DNA of 64,000 nt from Burhinus oedicnemus (lineage: Eukaryota > Chordata > Aves > Charadriiformes > Burhinidae). The stretch's first letter is position 1; the number at the start of each line of letters is the position of its first letter. The notes beneath the pieces were generated by a model. The model worked only from the letters and a program-made list of their open reading frames with translations, was not told where the DNA came from and ran no database searches. The position numbers and the translations under genes were made by a program. The DNA lies in NCBI GenBank assembly GCA_008921705.1, contig VFFE01008521.1:542672-606671 (forward strand). Reading direction: 5' to 3'. Below, piece by piece: positions 1-11,050 of this stretch.

Positions 1-1588
1 CCCGCCCCCGCCCCGCCCGCCCCCGCCTTGCCCCGCAGGCACATGTGCCCTCCGCGGGCCTCTTCAGCGCCGCAAAACCTCCGAGGGCTTTTTTTGTTCC
101 CCCTCCTTCTCCTTCCCCGTTCCGCGGTGGCACCCCGGGCGAGCTCAGGCTCCCTGCTTGCGCCGTTCGGGCTCGGTTGCCATCGGCACCTTACAGCCGC
201 CTGCGCGTCCCCCGCTCGCTCCTGCGCTGCGGACGCCCGCAAGCCCGGGCGCGTCGGCGGGGCCGCTCTCGGCCACCCCAAATAACTCGCCCGCTCGGGT
301 GATTCCCCTCTTCGGCCCCCTTTCCCCTGTCCGTGCCGCAATTCCCGTGCGCATCCCGCGTCTCCTAATCACTTAACGGGCGCGAATTACGAGACAAGAC
401 GAGCAAGCGCCTGTGTGCGTGTCCGTGGGCACAACGCTCGCTCCCAGGCTCCGTCGCTGTGTGTCCGAACGTGCCGTGCGGGGACGAGCGTTACTCCCAG
501 AGCCGTCCCTTCCCTGCCAGCGGGCCCCCGCAGGGCTCCTGTCCCTCGTTCCTCCCGCCTCGTTTCCCCCCGTCCCCGCCGGCCGGGGCGATGCCGGCGG
601 CGAGGCGGGAGCGGGGAGCCCCGACGTGCGCGGCCGGCGGGCCCTGCGCTCCCCGGCGGGGCGGGCACGGCCCGGCCCGACTTTGCGGGGTGCGGCTGTG
701 CGGGGGACGGAACGCTGCCGTTTGCCGTCGCTGCTCAGCTCTCGGGGGGTTTTGCCATCACCGACACGAGTGGCAATTAATTCATTAACTCAGTAACTTC
801 AAAAAATAAACCACCCCAAAAACCCAACCCAACCAACCGACAAACAAAAACCAAGACGAAAAGGAAGACCCCCAGGCACGCTTGGGGAAGCTCGGCGCGC
901 AGAGGAGCTGCCGCCTCTTGCTCTCGCCCCGGCCGTGCCGGGCGGCTCCGCCGGGGTTTCCCCGCCGGGGCTTGCCCGGGAGAAGCGGCGCGGAGCCGCG
1001 GGCGCGGGCGGGCCGGGACCGGCGCTCCGGCAGGAGGGGAGGCCGGCCCGCATCTGCCTTCCCGTTGCCTTGCCGGGTGCCGGCCGAGCCGCTGCCGGCG
1101 AGCCGCGGCACCGCGCCTGGGAGAGCAGGGACGGGTAGGGCTGCCGCGCCGCCTGCCCGGGAGGGGGGACCCGAGCCCACCGGGGTCACCGGCGGTAACG
1201 GGAGGGGACGGGGGACCCTCGGCGCGGCAGCTGCGAGGGCTCCGGCAGCGCCGAAACCCGCCGGTGGCTGCCGGCGGTGCGAGCCGGGGCTGCGGCGGGC
1301 GGGTGCCGGGGGCTGTCGGGGAGGCGCGGAGCGCAGGGAACCCTGCCGCGGCCTTTCGGCCTTCTGCATCTTGTTTTCACTCCCTCCGCGCCCCGTTCCC
1401 TCGCCCCTGTGTGCCCAGGTTGGGCCGGGCCGAGGGGGGGCCGCCGGCCCCGCTGCCCCGCGGCAACGGCAGCCCCTGCCCGGGGGAGAGCGGCCCCGGC
1501 CGGCCCGGGGCGCGGGGAGGGCCGGCGACAAGTCCCGCTCGCAGGCGAGGATGCTTCGCGATGCGAGCTCGCCTCTGCCAAGTCACTT
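1..1588. promoter_or_regulatory. CpG island A, left part (open at window edge)
   Basis: The sequence is extremely rich in G, C and CpG from the first base, with repeated CCCCGCC-type Sp/KLF boxes at 1-30 and long GGCGG/CCGGC runs at 590-680, 950-1,130 and 1,400-1,520. CpG islands of this size in vertebrates usually mark the promoter of a housekeeping or developmental gene. The island is cut by the window edge, so its full extent and the transcribed strand are unknown. No TATA box, convincing start site or first exon with a coding start can be picked out. Open frames of 85-280 codons occur on both strands, all rich in Arg, Ala, Pro and Gly, as expected from base composition. At about 772-800 the island drops into an AT-rich stretch containing GGCAATTAATTCATTAAC, two homeodomain-type sites. 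I am confident of the island and uncertain of the gene it serves. Confidence 0.85.
801..864. repeat. A/C-rich low-complexity tract
   Basis: The plus strand runs as AAAC/CCAA words (for example CCCAACCCAACCAACC), with almost no G or T for about 60 bases. It sits in a dip between two GC-rich halves of the CpG island. It may reflect a nucleosome-poor or strand-asymmetric stretch near a start site. Nothing in it looks coding. Confidence 0.7.
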
Positions 1589-1696
1589 TGTTGTTTTATT
1601 TATTTTTTTTAAACAAACTTTCATTCATTTATGGTCTCTCCCTCTCCGTTTTTTTTTTTTTGTTGTTGGTTTTTTGTTGTGTTTTTTTTTTTTCTC
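1588..1696. repeat. T-rich tract inside the CpG island
   Basis: Long T runs broken by single G, C or A residues (T8 near 1,603, T13 near 1,651, T13 near 1,681) form a block of about 110 bp inside CpG island A. Poly(dA:dT) blocks of this kind exclude nucleosomes, which would fit a promoter. On the minus strand it would be an A-rich stretch, but no retrotransposon body precedes it, so I read it as a simple tract and not as a poly(A) tail. Confidence 0.75.
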
Positions 1697-1714
1697 CCCT
1701 TCCCCCTGCAACCT

Positions 1715-1990
1715 GCTAATTTAACACTGGAGCGCGTTATTGCAGTGTTAGGGGGAGAGAACGAGAGAGCGAAAACAACAATACTGCAATGATCCAAATG
1801 ATACAGTAGAATTATAGCAATTATAGTTCTGCTCGGAGAAGAAAACCTTGCTGAGCTCAGCCAAACAAACTGATGCCTTGTACGGATAACAAGCCCGGGG
1901 ACTGACAGCCGGTGCTGAGAGAGGCAGGAGGGCACAAACGGAAATATTTGCCTCTTTTCCCTCCAGCCAGCCCAGATTAACACCCCCGGC
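1715..1990. promoter_or_regulatory. AT-richer candidate conserved block within CpG island A
   Basis: About 270 bp of balanced composition separate the two GC-rich halves of the island. The block opens with an exact 8-bp inverted repeat, TAACACTG (1,722-1,729) and CAGTGTTA (1,743-1,750), with a 13-base spacer. It continues through a purine-rich run and AT-rich text with ATTATAGCAATTATAG. There is no open frame of note. Retained non-CpG text in the middle of an island is a common look for a conserved core-promoter or enhancer element, but conservation is inferred and not measured. Confidence 0.45.
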
Positions 1991-2700
1991 TGCCGCTGCC
2001 GTAACAATGTCCGCTCCGGCTCCGCGCACCCGGGGCCTCCGCGGTGGGTTTCGCTCCGGGGACCGGCCTCCGCGGCCCTCCGCGTCCACCTCCGCTCCGG
2101 CCCCGCCGGGGAGCGGCACGGCGGGGGAGCGCGGGAGGGACGATAACGGCGCTGGCGTCCCGGCCGGGGACCGGCGGGGACCGGCCACCCGGGCCACCCG
2201 CCCTCCCTGCAAACCGCCGCTCCCCACCGCAGGAGCGGGCGCGGGGGGACCCCTGCGCCCGGGGGCCCCGCGGACCCCCCACGGCCCGGGCCGGGTCGGG
2301 CCGCCCCTCGCCGTCTCCCCGCCCGACGGCTGCCCGCGGCGGCTCCCGCACAAGCCCACCCCCTCCTGCCGGGCCTGCCCCACGCTCCGGCGGCCCCGGG
2401 CCCCCTGTTTCCAGGAGGGTCTGAGTTTTTATTCCCGCCTCCCCCCCTCTTCTATCTTCCTTTCTCGTTACACACCGCCCCGTCGTCCGAACCGCTTCCC
2501 CCCGCAGAAACCGTCCTTGCGAGGAGACATGGCTGCAAAATGGCAGTTCGCTGTCATGCTTGGGGAAAGGTGTTTGATCTTAGGGCGGAGATAGGGCTAA
2601 GCTCGGTTTCAGCCGAAGCGGTTGAAAACGTGCAGAATCGGTTCAAGGCTCAGTGCGAGATTGTTTTAACCTTGCAAGGGAGCAGCGGCTGCCTTGGCTG
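1990..2700. promoter_or_regulatory. CpG island A, right part and shoulder
   Basis: GC- and CpG-dense sequence resumes (CCGGGGACCGG-type words at 2,058-2,180, CCCGGGCCGGG near 2,285) and fades after about 2,430 into a C/T-rich stretch and then ordinary DNA. Near 2,528-2,550 two ATGGC words (ACATGGCTGC and AAAATGGCAG) resemble YY1-type sites often found just downstream of TATA-less starts. A short frame beginning at 2,529 would read MAAKWQFAVML, but no splice sites or homology support it. The transcribed strand remains unknown. Confidence 0.65.
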
Positions 2701-5639
2701 GGGAGGAGGTCCCCTCTCTGCGGCGGCCACCACGGGCACAAGTTTGTCACCGACAGCTTGAAGTCCCTAAGCGGTTTGTGCCCATCCCGTGCCCGGTGCG
2801 TGCCCAGCCCACGTTGCAGCCGCTGAAGTCGGGGACCCCTCCGGTGGGTTCTCGCTCCCTGCGAGCCCCGCGCATGGGTGGAGCTGCAGCGGGAGGCGCA
2901 GCCCATAGCTGGGCTTTAACACCAGATGGGGTTCCCCCCCCCCCCACCTTTGCAATGGAGGAGAAAACGGTAACAGCTACTTAAAATCCTCCAGCGCTTG
3001 ATATACCACTATTCATGGGGAAAAGGGCTTGTAGGGAGGTACAGAAACTGCGTTTCCTCTACCTGTCCTCCCGGGTTTCTCTGGGGTTTCCTCCCCTTCC
3101 CTCGAGGTGCTGTGCGCCCTGGCCCCAGCCTGGCTCTTTGCTGGAGGAGCCACAGCCCCCTGGGCAACCCGGGCCCAGCGGCAGAGAACGGCAGAGCCTG
3201 AAGCGCCACACACCCGGGCATGCCGGAGAGTGAAACACAGACCATCGGTCTTCTACACATGCGATTTAGTCACAATTTCCGCCCCCCCCGTCAATGTTCA
3301 GTCTTATGGTCCTGTGCACAAAAGCACTAGAGCTGGGCATGGGGAAGGCAAGATGCTCATTCTCCCTTGGTACCAGGCAGTGGAGAAACGCCCAGTGTCA
3401 TTTAGATGTGAAGAACTGGCACATTGACTCCCCTTGTGAGCCTCATGGCATTGTTATCTCAATTCATATTTAAGATATATTTTTCACCTTTATGGAGAAT
3501 GTTGGTCCAAAACCTCTGCTGGGCACTGCCCTGACTTTGCACAGTTCTCCTGAGCCTGGAGATGGGCGGAGGTGGCCTTTGATTGCACCACCAGAACTAC
3601 CATAGAAGCAACCTTGCTCGCTTCTTCTGCAAGGGGCTTGTTAATCACTTAAAAAAAATAAAATGGCTAAAGACTAGCAGGCAGTAATGAGGGATCACAG
3701 GGCCTACAGCCCTACAGCCACGGTCCGGCAGCTGGTGGAGAACCAGCATCTCTGTGTGTTCCCTGGGGCTCTGCCAAGTCACTGGTCACCTGAATACACC
3801 TCTGAGTTCAATGGCTTAACCACCTTGTCATTTAAGGCAGGATAAATAACATCCCCTTATTGCAGATTGCTAATTTAAACGTTGAATAATCTACACCCAG
3901 CGGCGATCACTGGAGCACCGCACCAAAATTGCTTTGCAGAGGGGCGTTGGACTTAAGCACCTTTGAGTTCACATCCAAGAGAAAACCTCATTTTGTGAGT
4001 ATTGCTTTTCTAGGACTCCCATCAGACATTTTCATCGGTTCCAGGGGCCTGTGCCCCTGGACGTGCGACTGCAGCACCTGCCCAAGGGAAGAACGGAGGG
4101 AGCTCCCCCCAAGCAAGTCAGCTGTGGTGTGTGTAGCCACATCCTCGCTTCACAGGCACCTGGACTGGCAGGGCTCAGTTTGGCTTGGACACAGCGGCTT
4201 GCAGTGCCGCTGCTTTTCATCTGTGAAGCAGCCCTAGCTTTTGTTGCTCACTGTGGTTTCGGTGCTACCTTCGGGAGCAATTTCTGTATTAACTTGCATC
4301 TGGACAGAGGACTGACATCAGGACTGACTGGCGTAATTACTCATACACTTAATATTTAGCCTTTGTGGGCAGAATCTGGGCCTCATTCCACAGATTTAAT
4401 TAAAAAAAGTATTTTCTAAATCCTTTTTTTTATTCAGTTGTCATTATTTTTTTAATTCCTTGGTGGTTTGTTTTTCTGTTAGCACTGTTTTCACTACAGA
4501 GAGAGGACAGCAGTTAGCTTTAGGTGAATGTGTCCCCTTTATTTCTCTTCTGCTGTTTCCCCACTTCTAATAACTCAAAACTGCTCCACTGGGCCACGCT
4601 CCAGAAGCACTCCCAGCTCACTTTTGGGTTGGCCCTTTTTTTGCATGACGATAAGCCTGGTGATATCTCTCAGAAATCCAGTCCCTGACAATAACTTTGT
4701 TGGATTTAGTTACTGCATTTAACTTATTTATTCCTTAAGCCTTGCCACCAAGCCAATGTTCCTGGAAGTGTTTTAGAAAAACAGAGCTGGGCACGCAGCT
4801 AGGCAGTGAAACCCCTCCGCAGCCCGCTCTCCCTCCTGGAGGCCACGTGCCTTCCTCTCCTTCGTGCCTCAGGTTTGGCTTTGGGAGCTGGGGCTGGGCA
4901 CAGGCGTGTGTGTCCTTTGCTGGCATGCCGTCTCCTCCAGGTCACTGATCTTACTGGTACTTCACAGCTCTCTCTCTTTATTGTTTATAGCTTTGGTTTT
5001 GCTCCTAAGTGCTCGGCGTCATGAAATCCTGTCAGGGCTGGTAGTTTGCTGCCTGAGGCTGGGATGCCATCAGTACCGTCTCTCTTCCTTTTGCCAGCTT
5101 CCTGTTCCATCATGTTGTCATCTTGGGTCCTTAGAGTCCTCCAAAGGCCTTGTCTAGGCTTTTAGATTTACCTGGGAGCCCCCTGACTTTCTCATTTTTC
5201 CTCTCCATCCCCTTCCCATGTGTGTCCTCTCCCAAGGATCTCAGCTTCCCCACACCTCTACAAGTTCTGGCTGCCCTTGCTGACTGCAGCGGTGTTTCTA
5301 CAAGGAAGCACTGGATTCCCTGGCATCATGTGGCTTCAAATCTAGACCAGTGCATTTCTGGAAGACCTGTTTTCACCTCATGTAAATTGTTTGACTAAAT
5401 ACAAGAGTAACCGGGTGGAGTTCTGCATCCTGCAGCCCTACAACCGTGTCTCCCAGGAGGTTGGGTGATGGATGGAGATATGGTTCTTCTGACCCTAGAA
5501 AACCCATGGAGAGTGGCTTTCAAGTGGCTTTCTTGCAGTAATCCTTAGAAACTCAGTGAAATTATTAACACATTCAGGTGCAGTGTTCTAAAAAAATTAA
5601 AACTATGATCATAGGCTTATTTAATGTTATACTTTCTGT
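2701..5639. other. Non-coding stretch, no gene seen
   Basis: Composition falls steadily from the island shoulder to AT-leaning sequence. A C12 homopolymer lies at 2,934-2,945. Open frames of 60-106 codons occur on both strands without family resemblance, splice context or a consistent frame. T-rich segments occur near 4,420-4,480. I recognise no repeat family here. Confidence 0.6.
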
Positions 5640-6400
5640 GTTATTTTCTTTTGTATGTGCTGACTAGAAGCGAGCACAGGCTTCATAACAAATAATTTAT
5701 TTGTCAAACGTGTTCTCTTCTGCTCGTGGAATATCCATGAGCAAGAGCATCGTTTTCTCAAATGTATTTGTTATCTCAAATGCTTCAGCGGTTCCTTTAA
5801 ATGAATAACAGAAGGGCTTGACTGCAAATGGTTTCCGTTGTTTAGCTGTAGTTGGTCAAATAAACCCCCTGGTATCGATTGCATTACCCGCCTGTTGCGC
5901 CAGCAACACACCGGTTGTGCAAATAGGTGTGTGTGTGTGAATGTAACAGCTGGGTCTCCTCAGCGCATCCGCGGGCAACTCTCGGCACGGGTTTTCTGCA
6001 AGCATTCCTACCGCTGAAATGCGATCGCTCTACTAACTGCAGAGGGGGTGTGAACATAGCTGGAGCAAAGCCATTAAAAATTCAAATGAGCGTTCGATGA
6101 GCAAAGGACATTTTTCACCCTCTTTGACTAGCTCCGGTGTGACCTTCATGTGGTGCTATGTTCTATTTCAGTAAATGCAGCCGCACAGGGACAGAGCAGG
6201 AATCAAAATGATCCGGAGAAGGGCATGAGTTGGAGCCGGTCTGGTGTTTCCTCGCCTGGGCGATGTTATCCATGAGATCAGGGTTGTTTAATCCAGAAGC
6301 GTGGCTGAAGTGAAACAGGGTAATAGAGGGAAGAGACAGCAAACTGTCTGCGAAGCTGTGCTGGACCATTCCCCTCAACCAATCTGACCTTAAAACCTTA
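5640..6400. promoter_or_regulatory. Candidate enhancer / conserved non-coding element
   Basis: This block keeps several CpGs (GCGCC, ACCGG, CCGCGGG, GCGATCGC, GTTCGATG) although it lies outside any island, suggesting an unmethylated or constrained state. It holds two striking dyads. One is ACAAATAA (5,688-5,695) and TTATTTGT (5,697-5,704) around one T. The other is TGCTCGTGGA (5,721-5,730) and TCCATGAGCA (5,734-5,743), 9 of 10 pairs around ATA. Further motifs include CAAATGTATTTG, an ACAGCTG E-box, TCAAATAAA and GTTGCGCCAGCAAC. No open frame explains it. Developmental enhancers show this mix, but the call is inference from sequence texture. Confidence 0.45.
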
Positions 6401-9400
6401 TTTATTATTAATATTTTCTACATCTGTGGACATCATTGCCTCTGGCTGTCACTTAGGGAGTGCTGCTGTCTCATAAAGATTTTTTAAAAAAATGTTTGGT
6501 TAGGAAAAATCTGCATTTTACAGAAGGGAATGGGCATTTTTCCTAGAGGAGGCTGATGCTCACGGACACCTAGAGAAAATTCTTCAATGGCCTTACATTA
6601 AAAGGCTGGCTGTCAGTGCTTCTCATCACTTTTTTTGGTGTTGGCACCTTTATATGGAGCACCCCTGCTATAAACCACAGCTGGATGCAGGTCAGATCGT
6701 CAAAGGATCTATTCTGGTACAGCATCCATTTTTATCTGTTTAATATTCTGCATCTCTTTTAATGTGAGATTCACAGTACTCTGTGGTGCTCTGTAGGAAG
6801 AGGGATGTTTTACGGAAATAAACTGTGTTGTGTCAGTGCTGAGGTATGAATGAACTTGCTGTCTCTCAAGTGTAACACCGCTGAGAGAGACGCAAAGTAG
6901 AGATCTCCTAAACTGCGCTGGGGACAGTCAACTGATAACGCAGGAAATAGCAGCAAAGCTTGTAGAAGTGAATAGATGGAAGAGTTTCTTCCAAGGTACC
7001 CAAATCGGGCACAGTTATGAATTAGACTGGTAAAGTGGATTGAAATGGGAAGACAAAAATGAGGAAAATCTGATGTTCTGCAGTAATTAAGAATGGAGAT
7101 GCATTCTTAAAAACGTCTGTGCTAACACTAGTTATGCACCTGAAGAACATGATAGCTGGGACCGCGGGTGTGTGTGACGTTACAGGAAAGTATGAGTGGG
7201 TAGGTAGGGGGCAGAGCGCTTCCTTCCGAATTCAAAGGGCATTTCTTAATGGAAAAAAATTCAATTTGATTGTAAATTGGCTCAGCAATTTCAACAGCTG
7301 CAATTTGTTGGACTGTTGATTTGAAGTTTTCTATTCAAAAATAAAATTAAAAAAGAATATGTGTTTCAAGTTTTCCCCTTCATACATAATTCTTAGGAAC
7401 TTCTATAGACAGATATTTCCAGTCATGTGCATGGATTGTAAAATCTTGAAATCACAGGGTATAAGTTATTATTTGGAATCAATGCACCTTCTTGTCTTTT
7501 AGCTTTTTATAAAACCTTGAAAAAGACTTGGCACTTACAGAGCTCAGCTATTGTTTCCGTTCTTGAAAACTAAAAATAATATTATGGAACCACGGAAAAA
7601 CTAACTTTAAACAAAAGACGTTGGATTTAACTAAATTATTGTTCCTGTGTTGTAACCCTTACGCATAATCTTTCATTCCTCAAGTCAGTGGGGTTTTCTC
7701 ATGAATGAAAGCACATTTGTACAATGATTTTTGTGTTGCAATCCAGGCAATCGCAGCACAAATAGGTAAAGACTTTGGCTGGGCTTTCAGGTGAGCTGAG
7801 GTCTTTCCTTCAGCAGAGAGTGTGCTATCATCTGTTTTGTCTAGTGATGCTCAGGAAAACGTCATTTTTCTTCCCTTTGAAAATGAGCTAGAAGGAATGG
7901 TTTGTCTTTATTCTGGTTTTGATGTTTGTTTTGGTTTTGTTCTAATATTGTCAAAATGCCTGGAGGATTCTGGATGTCCTCGGGATTTCTAAAACTGAAC
8001 ATGGCTTTTGATTTTTAAAACTTGCTATGTGCCAGAGGCTTTTCCATGGACCCATCTCTTGGAAAGGTAGCGCATGTCCTCCTTCACTGATTGCAAACTT
8101 ACAGGTGAGAATAACTGGACAACCATTTACACTTATTCTAATTCCTTATCCTGTAAAATGAAATACTCTTCTTTTTTTTTTTCTCTTTCTGCAGTACATA
8201 GCAGGAAGATAGACTGGGGATTGGGGAGCTGAACCAGGCAGAAAGCATTTCCTTGGCTGTTACCAGTTTTTGCAAAAGAAAACAAAAGGAATGAGCCTCC
8301 AGGGAGAATCAGGCACACCTCACTGAATTGCGATGAAATGCTATGAAGGGGAAGAATAAGAATACAGCAGTAGGAACTTAGGAAAATGTTCTTATTTACA
8401 GACTGACAACCGCAGTCTGGATCCAAAGGCAACCTTACTGAGTCATGCATAAGGCTTATTGGTGAGGGAAGTGAGGTCAGATCAAGCCCAATAGGATTCA
8501 ATGGAAACAGGGCTATGATTTGGGATGAAAAAGCAAATCAGGTTTATATTTTCATTCTGATTAAAAAAAATAAAAATGCATGTTCAGTCAGTGTAAGCTT
8601 TTTGACTAGCCTAAAAGCTATGCAAAACTCAATATGCTTGTGACCTGGCGTAACTTTAAGAATGCCTAAATGATGCAGGTTACCAAGTCTTGTTTTCAAC
8701 AGTGTTTTTAGGAGTCCAAGTCCATCTGGATGTCAGTAGGATTTGGTGGCTGTGCCACTTTGAACACATTGCTAAACCTTCTGGGTATGTTTATTCTGAA
8801 AATATTTTAGAATGAACTGGGGTTGATTCAGAAACTGCTGGTCCAGGAGCATGGCTCCAGAGACTTCTCCTTGGCTGTTCATTCTCTCTGGGGTCTCCTC
8901 GGAAGAAAAGCATATTGGGCACCTTTCGAAACATCAATAACTTTATAGCAGAGCTCAAATACAGTAAACATAATGGTAAATATCACCGATGTTTGTGGCA
9001 AAAGGCTGATCTGTCTACGTTTCTGTGTAGACTTAAAGGTTCTTATGTATGTTATACCCTCTGAAATGCGTTTTCCCCACCTGCTGTTCCAGACCAACAA
9101 ATGCATGTGGTCTTTGTTCAACACTCCCCTAATAGCAGTTTCACAGTTAGGGACCCTTGGCTGCACCATGAGGCCCTTATTCATTCACAACTTCCCAACA
9201 AAATCCTTGGGCTCCTGCTGGGGGAAGGGCCCTGGGCTTTGACCCTGTGGCACTGACCAGGACTGAGCCAGAAGTCAGCGGCCTTGAGCTGCACAGGTGA
9301 AAAAAACCACAGTGGTTTCTACAGCCCTTTGCAAAGTGATTTAGTGGAAATGATGCTGGAAAAAAATAGTCTGTTGTCAGTACTTGGTAACCTTGCCAGA

Positions 9401-9889
9401 TGCTCTCTGTGTATTCAAGGGATCATCTGGATGGCATCTAACATTAAAAACTGGTCTGGGTTGCTCTGATGTGTCAAGCAAACTGGTTGCATGTAGACAT
9501 GGAGATCTTGGTCGAAAATGGTGCAAGAAACAATTCACCCCTGAGAAGTCACTCAAGGTTCATGACAACTGTAGCAACCTTCCCTGAAGAGCCAGCTGGT
9601 CCATGGAGTATCAAAACATGTGGGCTGACAACATATCTCCAAAAGCAGCATTTCTGTTGGAAGGCGGCGAGTCTCACCAGAGGGGTGCCAAATGCAGCAG
9701 AGACGACATCATCTTCTCACATCACTGTCACCGTTGCCTATCAGCGCAGCCCCGTGTCACAGCACCGAGGGAGCTCCAGGGTGGCATTCAATTTAAGCTT
9801 CACATCTATTGGCTTTCTTCTCAGCCCCTTGTGAGCATCATTTGCTTCAGATACCAGATCTACTAATGATTTTTTTTTCCCTCCCCCTT
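6401..9889. other. Non-coding AT-leaning stretch
   Basis: No gene, CR1 piece or other named repeat is visible. The longest frame (8,133-8,501, minus, 122 codons) has no recognisable domain and no supporting splice context. A 9-bp inverted repeat (CTTTCATTC at 7,670-7,678 and GAATGAAAG at 7,703-7,711) could form a hairpin with a 24-base loop. Frames on both strands at 9,284-9,866 overlap each other and look like chance. Confidence 0.55.
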
Positions 9890-10438
9890 GCTCACACTTT
9901 AATTGCAGGGTATATGTAATACCCTTAGGAACAGCTATTGCCACCTGTATTATTATTTATGCTGTGAAAACGAAGCTTGTGGCAATATATTTATTAACAC
10001 TGTGCCCTGGAATCACATGAGTTAACAGCTTAATCCTGTGATTGTAAACACTTTTCCTGATATGTTCAAGCACCATCCATGTTTTTTAACTTCACATCAG
10101 GAAACTGGGAGCACAAGCAGCTTATAATTTTTACAGAAAATCTATTCTTTACAAAAAAATCACATAATGAAGAAGTGATTTATCCATCTAATAGTGCCTG
10201 CCTTACAGAGCGTAATGCCTTTTGCAAAGGAAAGAGTTAAACAAAACATTTATGCGGTATAAACTTTGCTCCTTAGCATTAAAATGCACTTTATTCACAC
10301 TGTAGATTTCTCTTCCAGCCACGGCTATTGTTTGTCACTAACAGCTAGCTTTTGTGAAGTTAATAAATGTGCATAATAAGGACATAAAGGTATGGAGAAG
10401 TAATACTGTAATCCTTTTGTTTGGATAATCAGTCTAAT

Positions 10439-10452
10439 GTATGCAAATTAAA
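10439..10452 (+). promoter_or_regulatory. POU octamer-homeodomain composite, copy 1
   Basis: The string GTATGCAAATTAAA contains the octamer ATGCAAAT at 10,441-10,448, fused to AATTA. POU-domain factors bind the octamer as established knowledge. Occupancy here is inferred. It is identical over 14 bases to the copy 125 bp downstream. Confidence 0.55.
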
Positions 10453-10563
10453 CCTTATTAGTACTAGGGTTTTGTGTCTGCTTATCAAAATGTGCCATTT
10501 TCATGAAAATTGGAAGTCCATTATATAAAGTTATTATTAACAATCATTTAGGAATTATATACA

Positions 10564-10577
10564 GTATGCAAATTAAA
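10564..10577 (+). promoter_or_regulatory. POU octamer-homeodomain composite, copy 2
   Basis: This is a second exact copy of GTATGCAAATTAAA, with the octamer at 10,566-10,573. The flanks differ from copy 1 (ATATACA before, GTTGATT after). The repeat is therefore confined to the binding-site core and is not part of a longer duplication. Confidence 0.55.
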
Positions 10578-11050
10578 GTTGATTACAACTAATTAAGGGC
10601 TTTCTTTGTTATTTGACCTTGTCTGCTTTTTATGTAAATATGTTTCTTTTGGTCTGGCATATTTTTAGACTCAGAAAAGTATATTAAGACAAGTTACATT
10701 ATGTATTTTTAATATATTTTTGTATTGCATAAAAAGCCCCTTGCTATTGTTTAAGAGCCCCGTTTCACGCAGGGCTGTTCTGGGGGATGATATGTAGACA
10801 CGCGTGCCTTGCAGCTTTAGGACAGCTCTGCGAGATGGACCGGCTGGGGAATTGCAGTAACACACTTCCAAGGCCCTCCAATTGTTTAAGGAAAAATGAT
10901 CAAAAAAAAAAAAAATCCCCTGTGAAATATAAACAGCCTTCATGCCAGAGTAGCCTTTGTTCCACCACTTATTGAACTGGATAAGCCTTAGTTTAGAGAC
11001 TCCAGACACAGCTAAGTAATAAATGATTGGTCCCTACTTGCAAGGTACAT

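Larger units (their letters stand above)
9890..11050. promoter_or_regulatory. Candidate enhancer cluster with repeated POU-octamer composite
   Basis: About 1.1 kb of AT-rich, non-repetitive sequence is packed with homeodomain, POU and SOX-like words. A 14-base string, GTATGCAAATTAAA, occurs exactly twice, at 10,439-10,452 and 10,564-10,577. Each copy contains the POU octamer ATGCAAAT overlapping a homeodomain core. Nearby are TAATCC (10,409-10,414), an inverted GGATAA (10,423-10,428), CTTTTGTTT and AACAATCATTT. Dyads include AGGGTAT/ATACCCT (9,907-9,925) and AAATCAC/GTGATTT (10,157-10,181). A short CpG-bearing patch lies at 10,755-10,860. No coding frame is convincing. An enhancer active where POU and SOX factors are expressed is my inference. 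Confidence 0.5.

Noticed and set aside
882..1724. 280-codon plus-strand open frame in CpG island A
   Set aside because: The translation is Arg/Ala/Pro/Gly-rich with a terminal run coded by the T-rich tract. Overlapping long frames exist on the other strand, and no domain or splice signal supports it. It is a composition artefact.
1722..1750. Possible microRNA seed resemblance of TAACACTG (as in the miR-200/141 family)
   Set aside because: Only the first eight bases agree. The following bases do not, and the short stem with 13-base loop is not a microRNA precursor.
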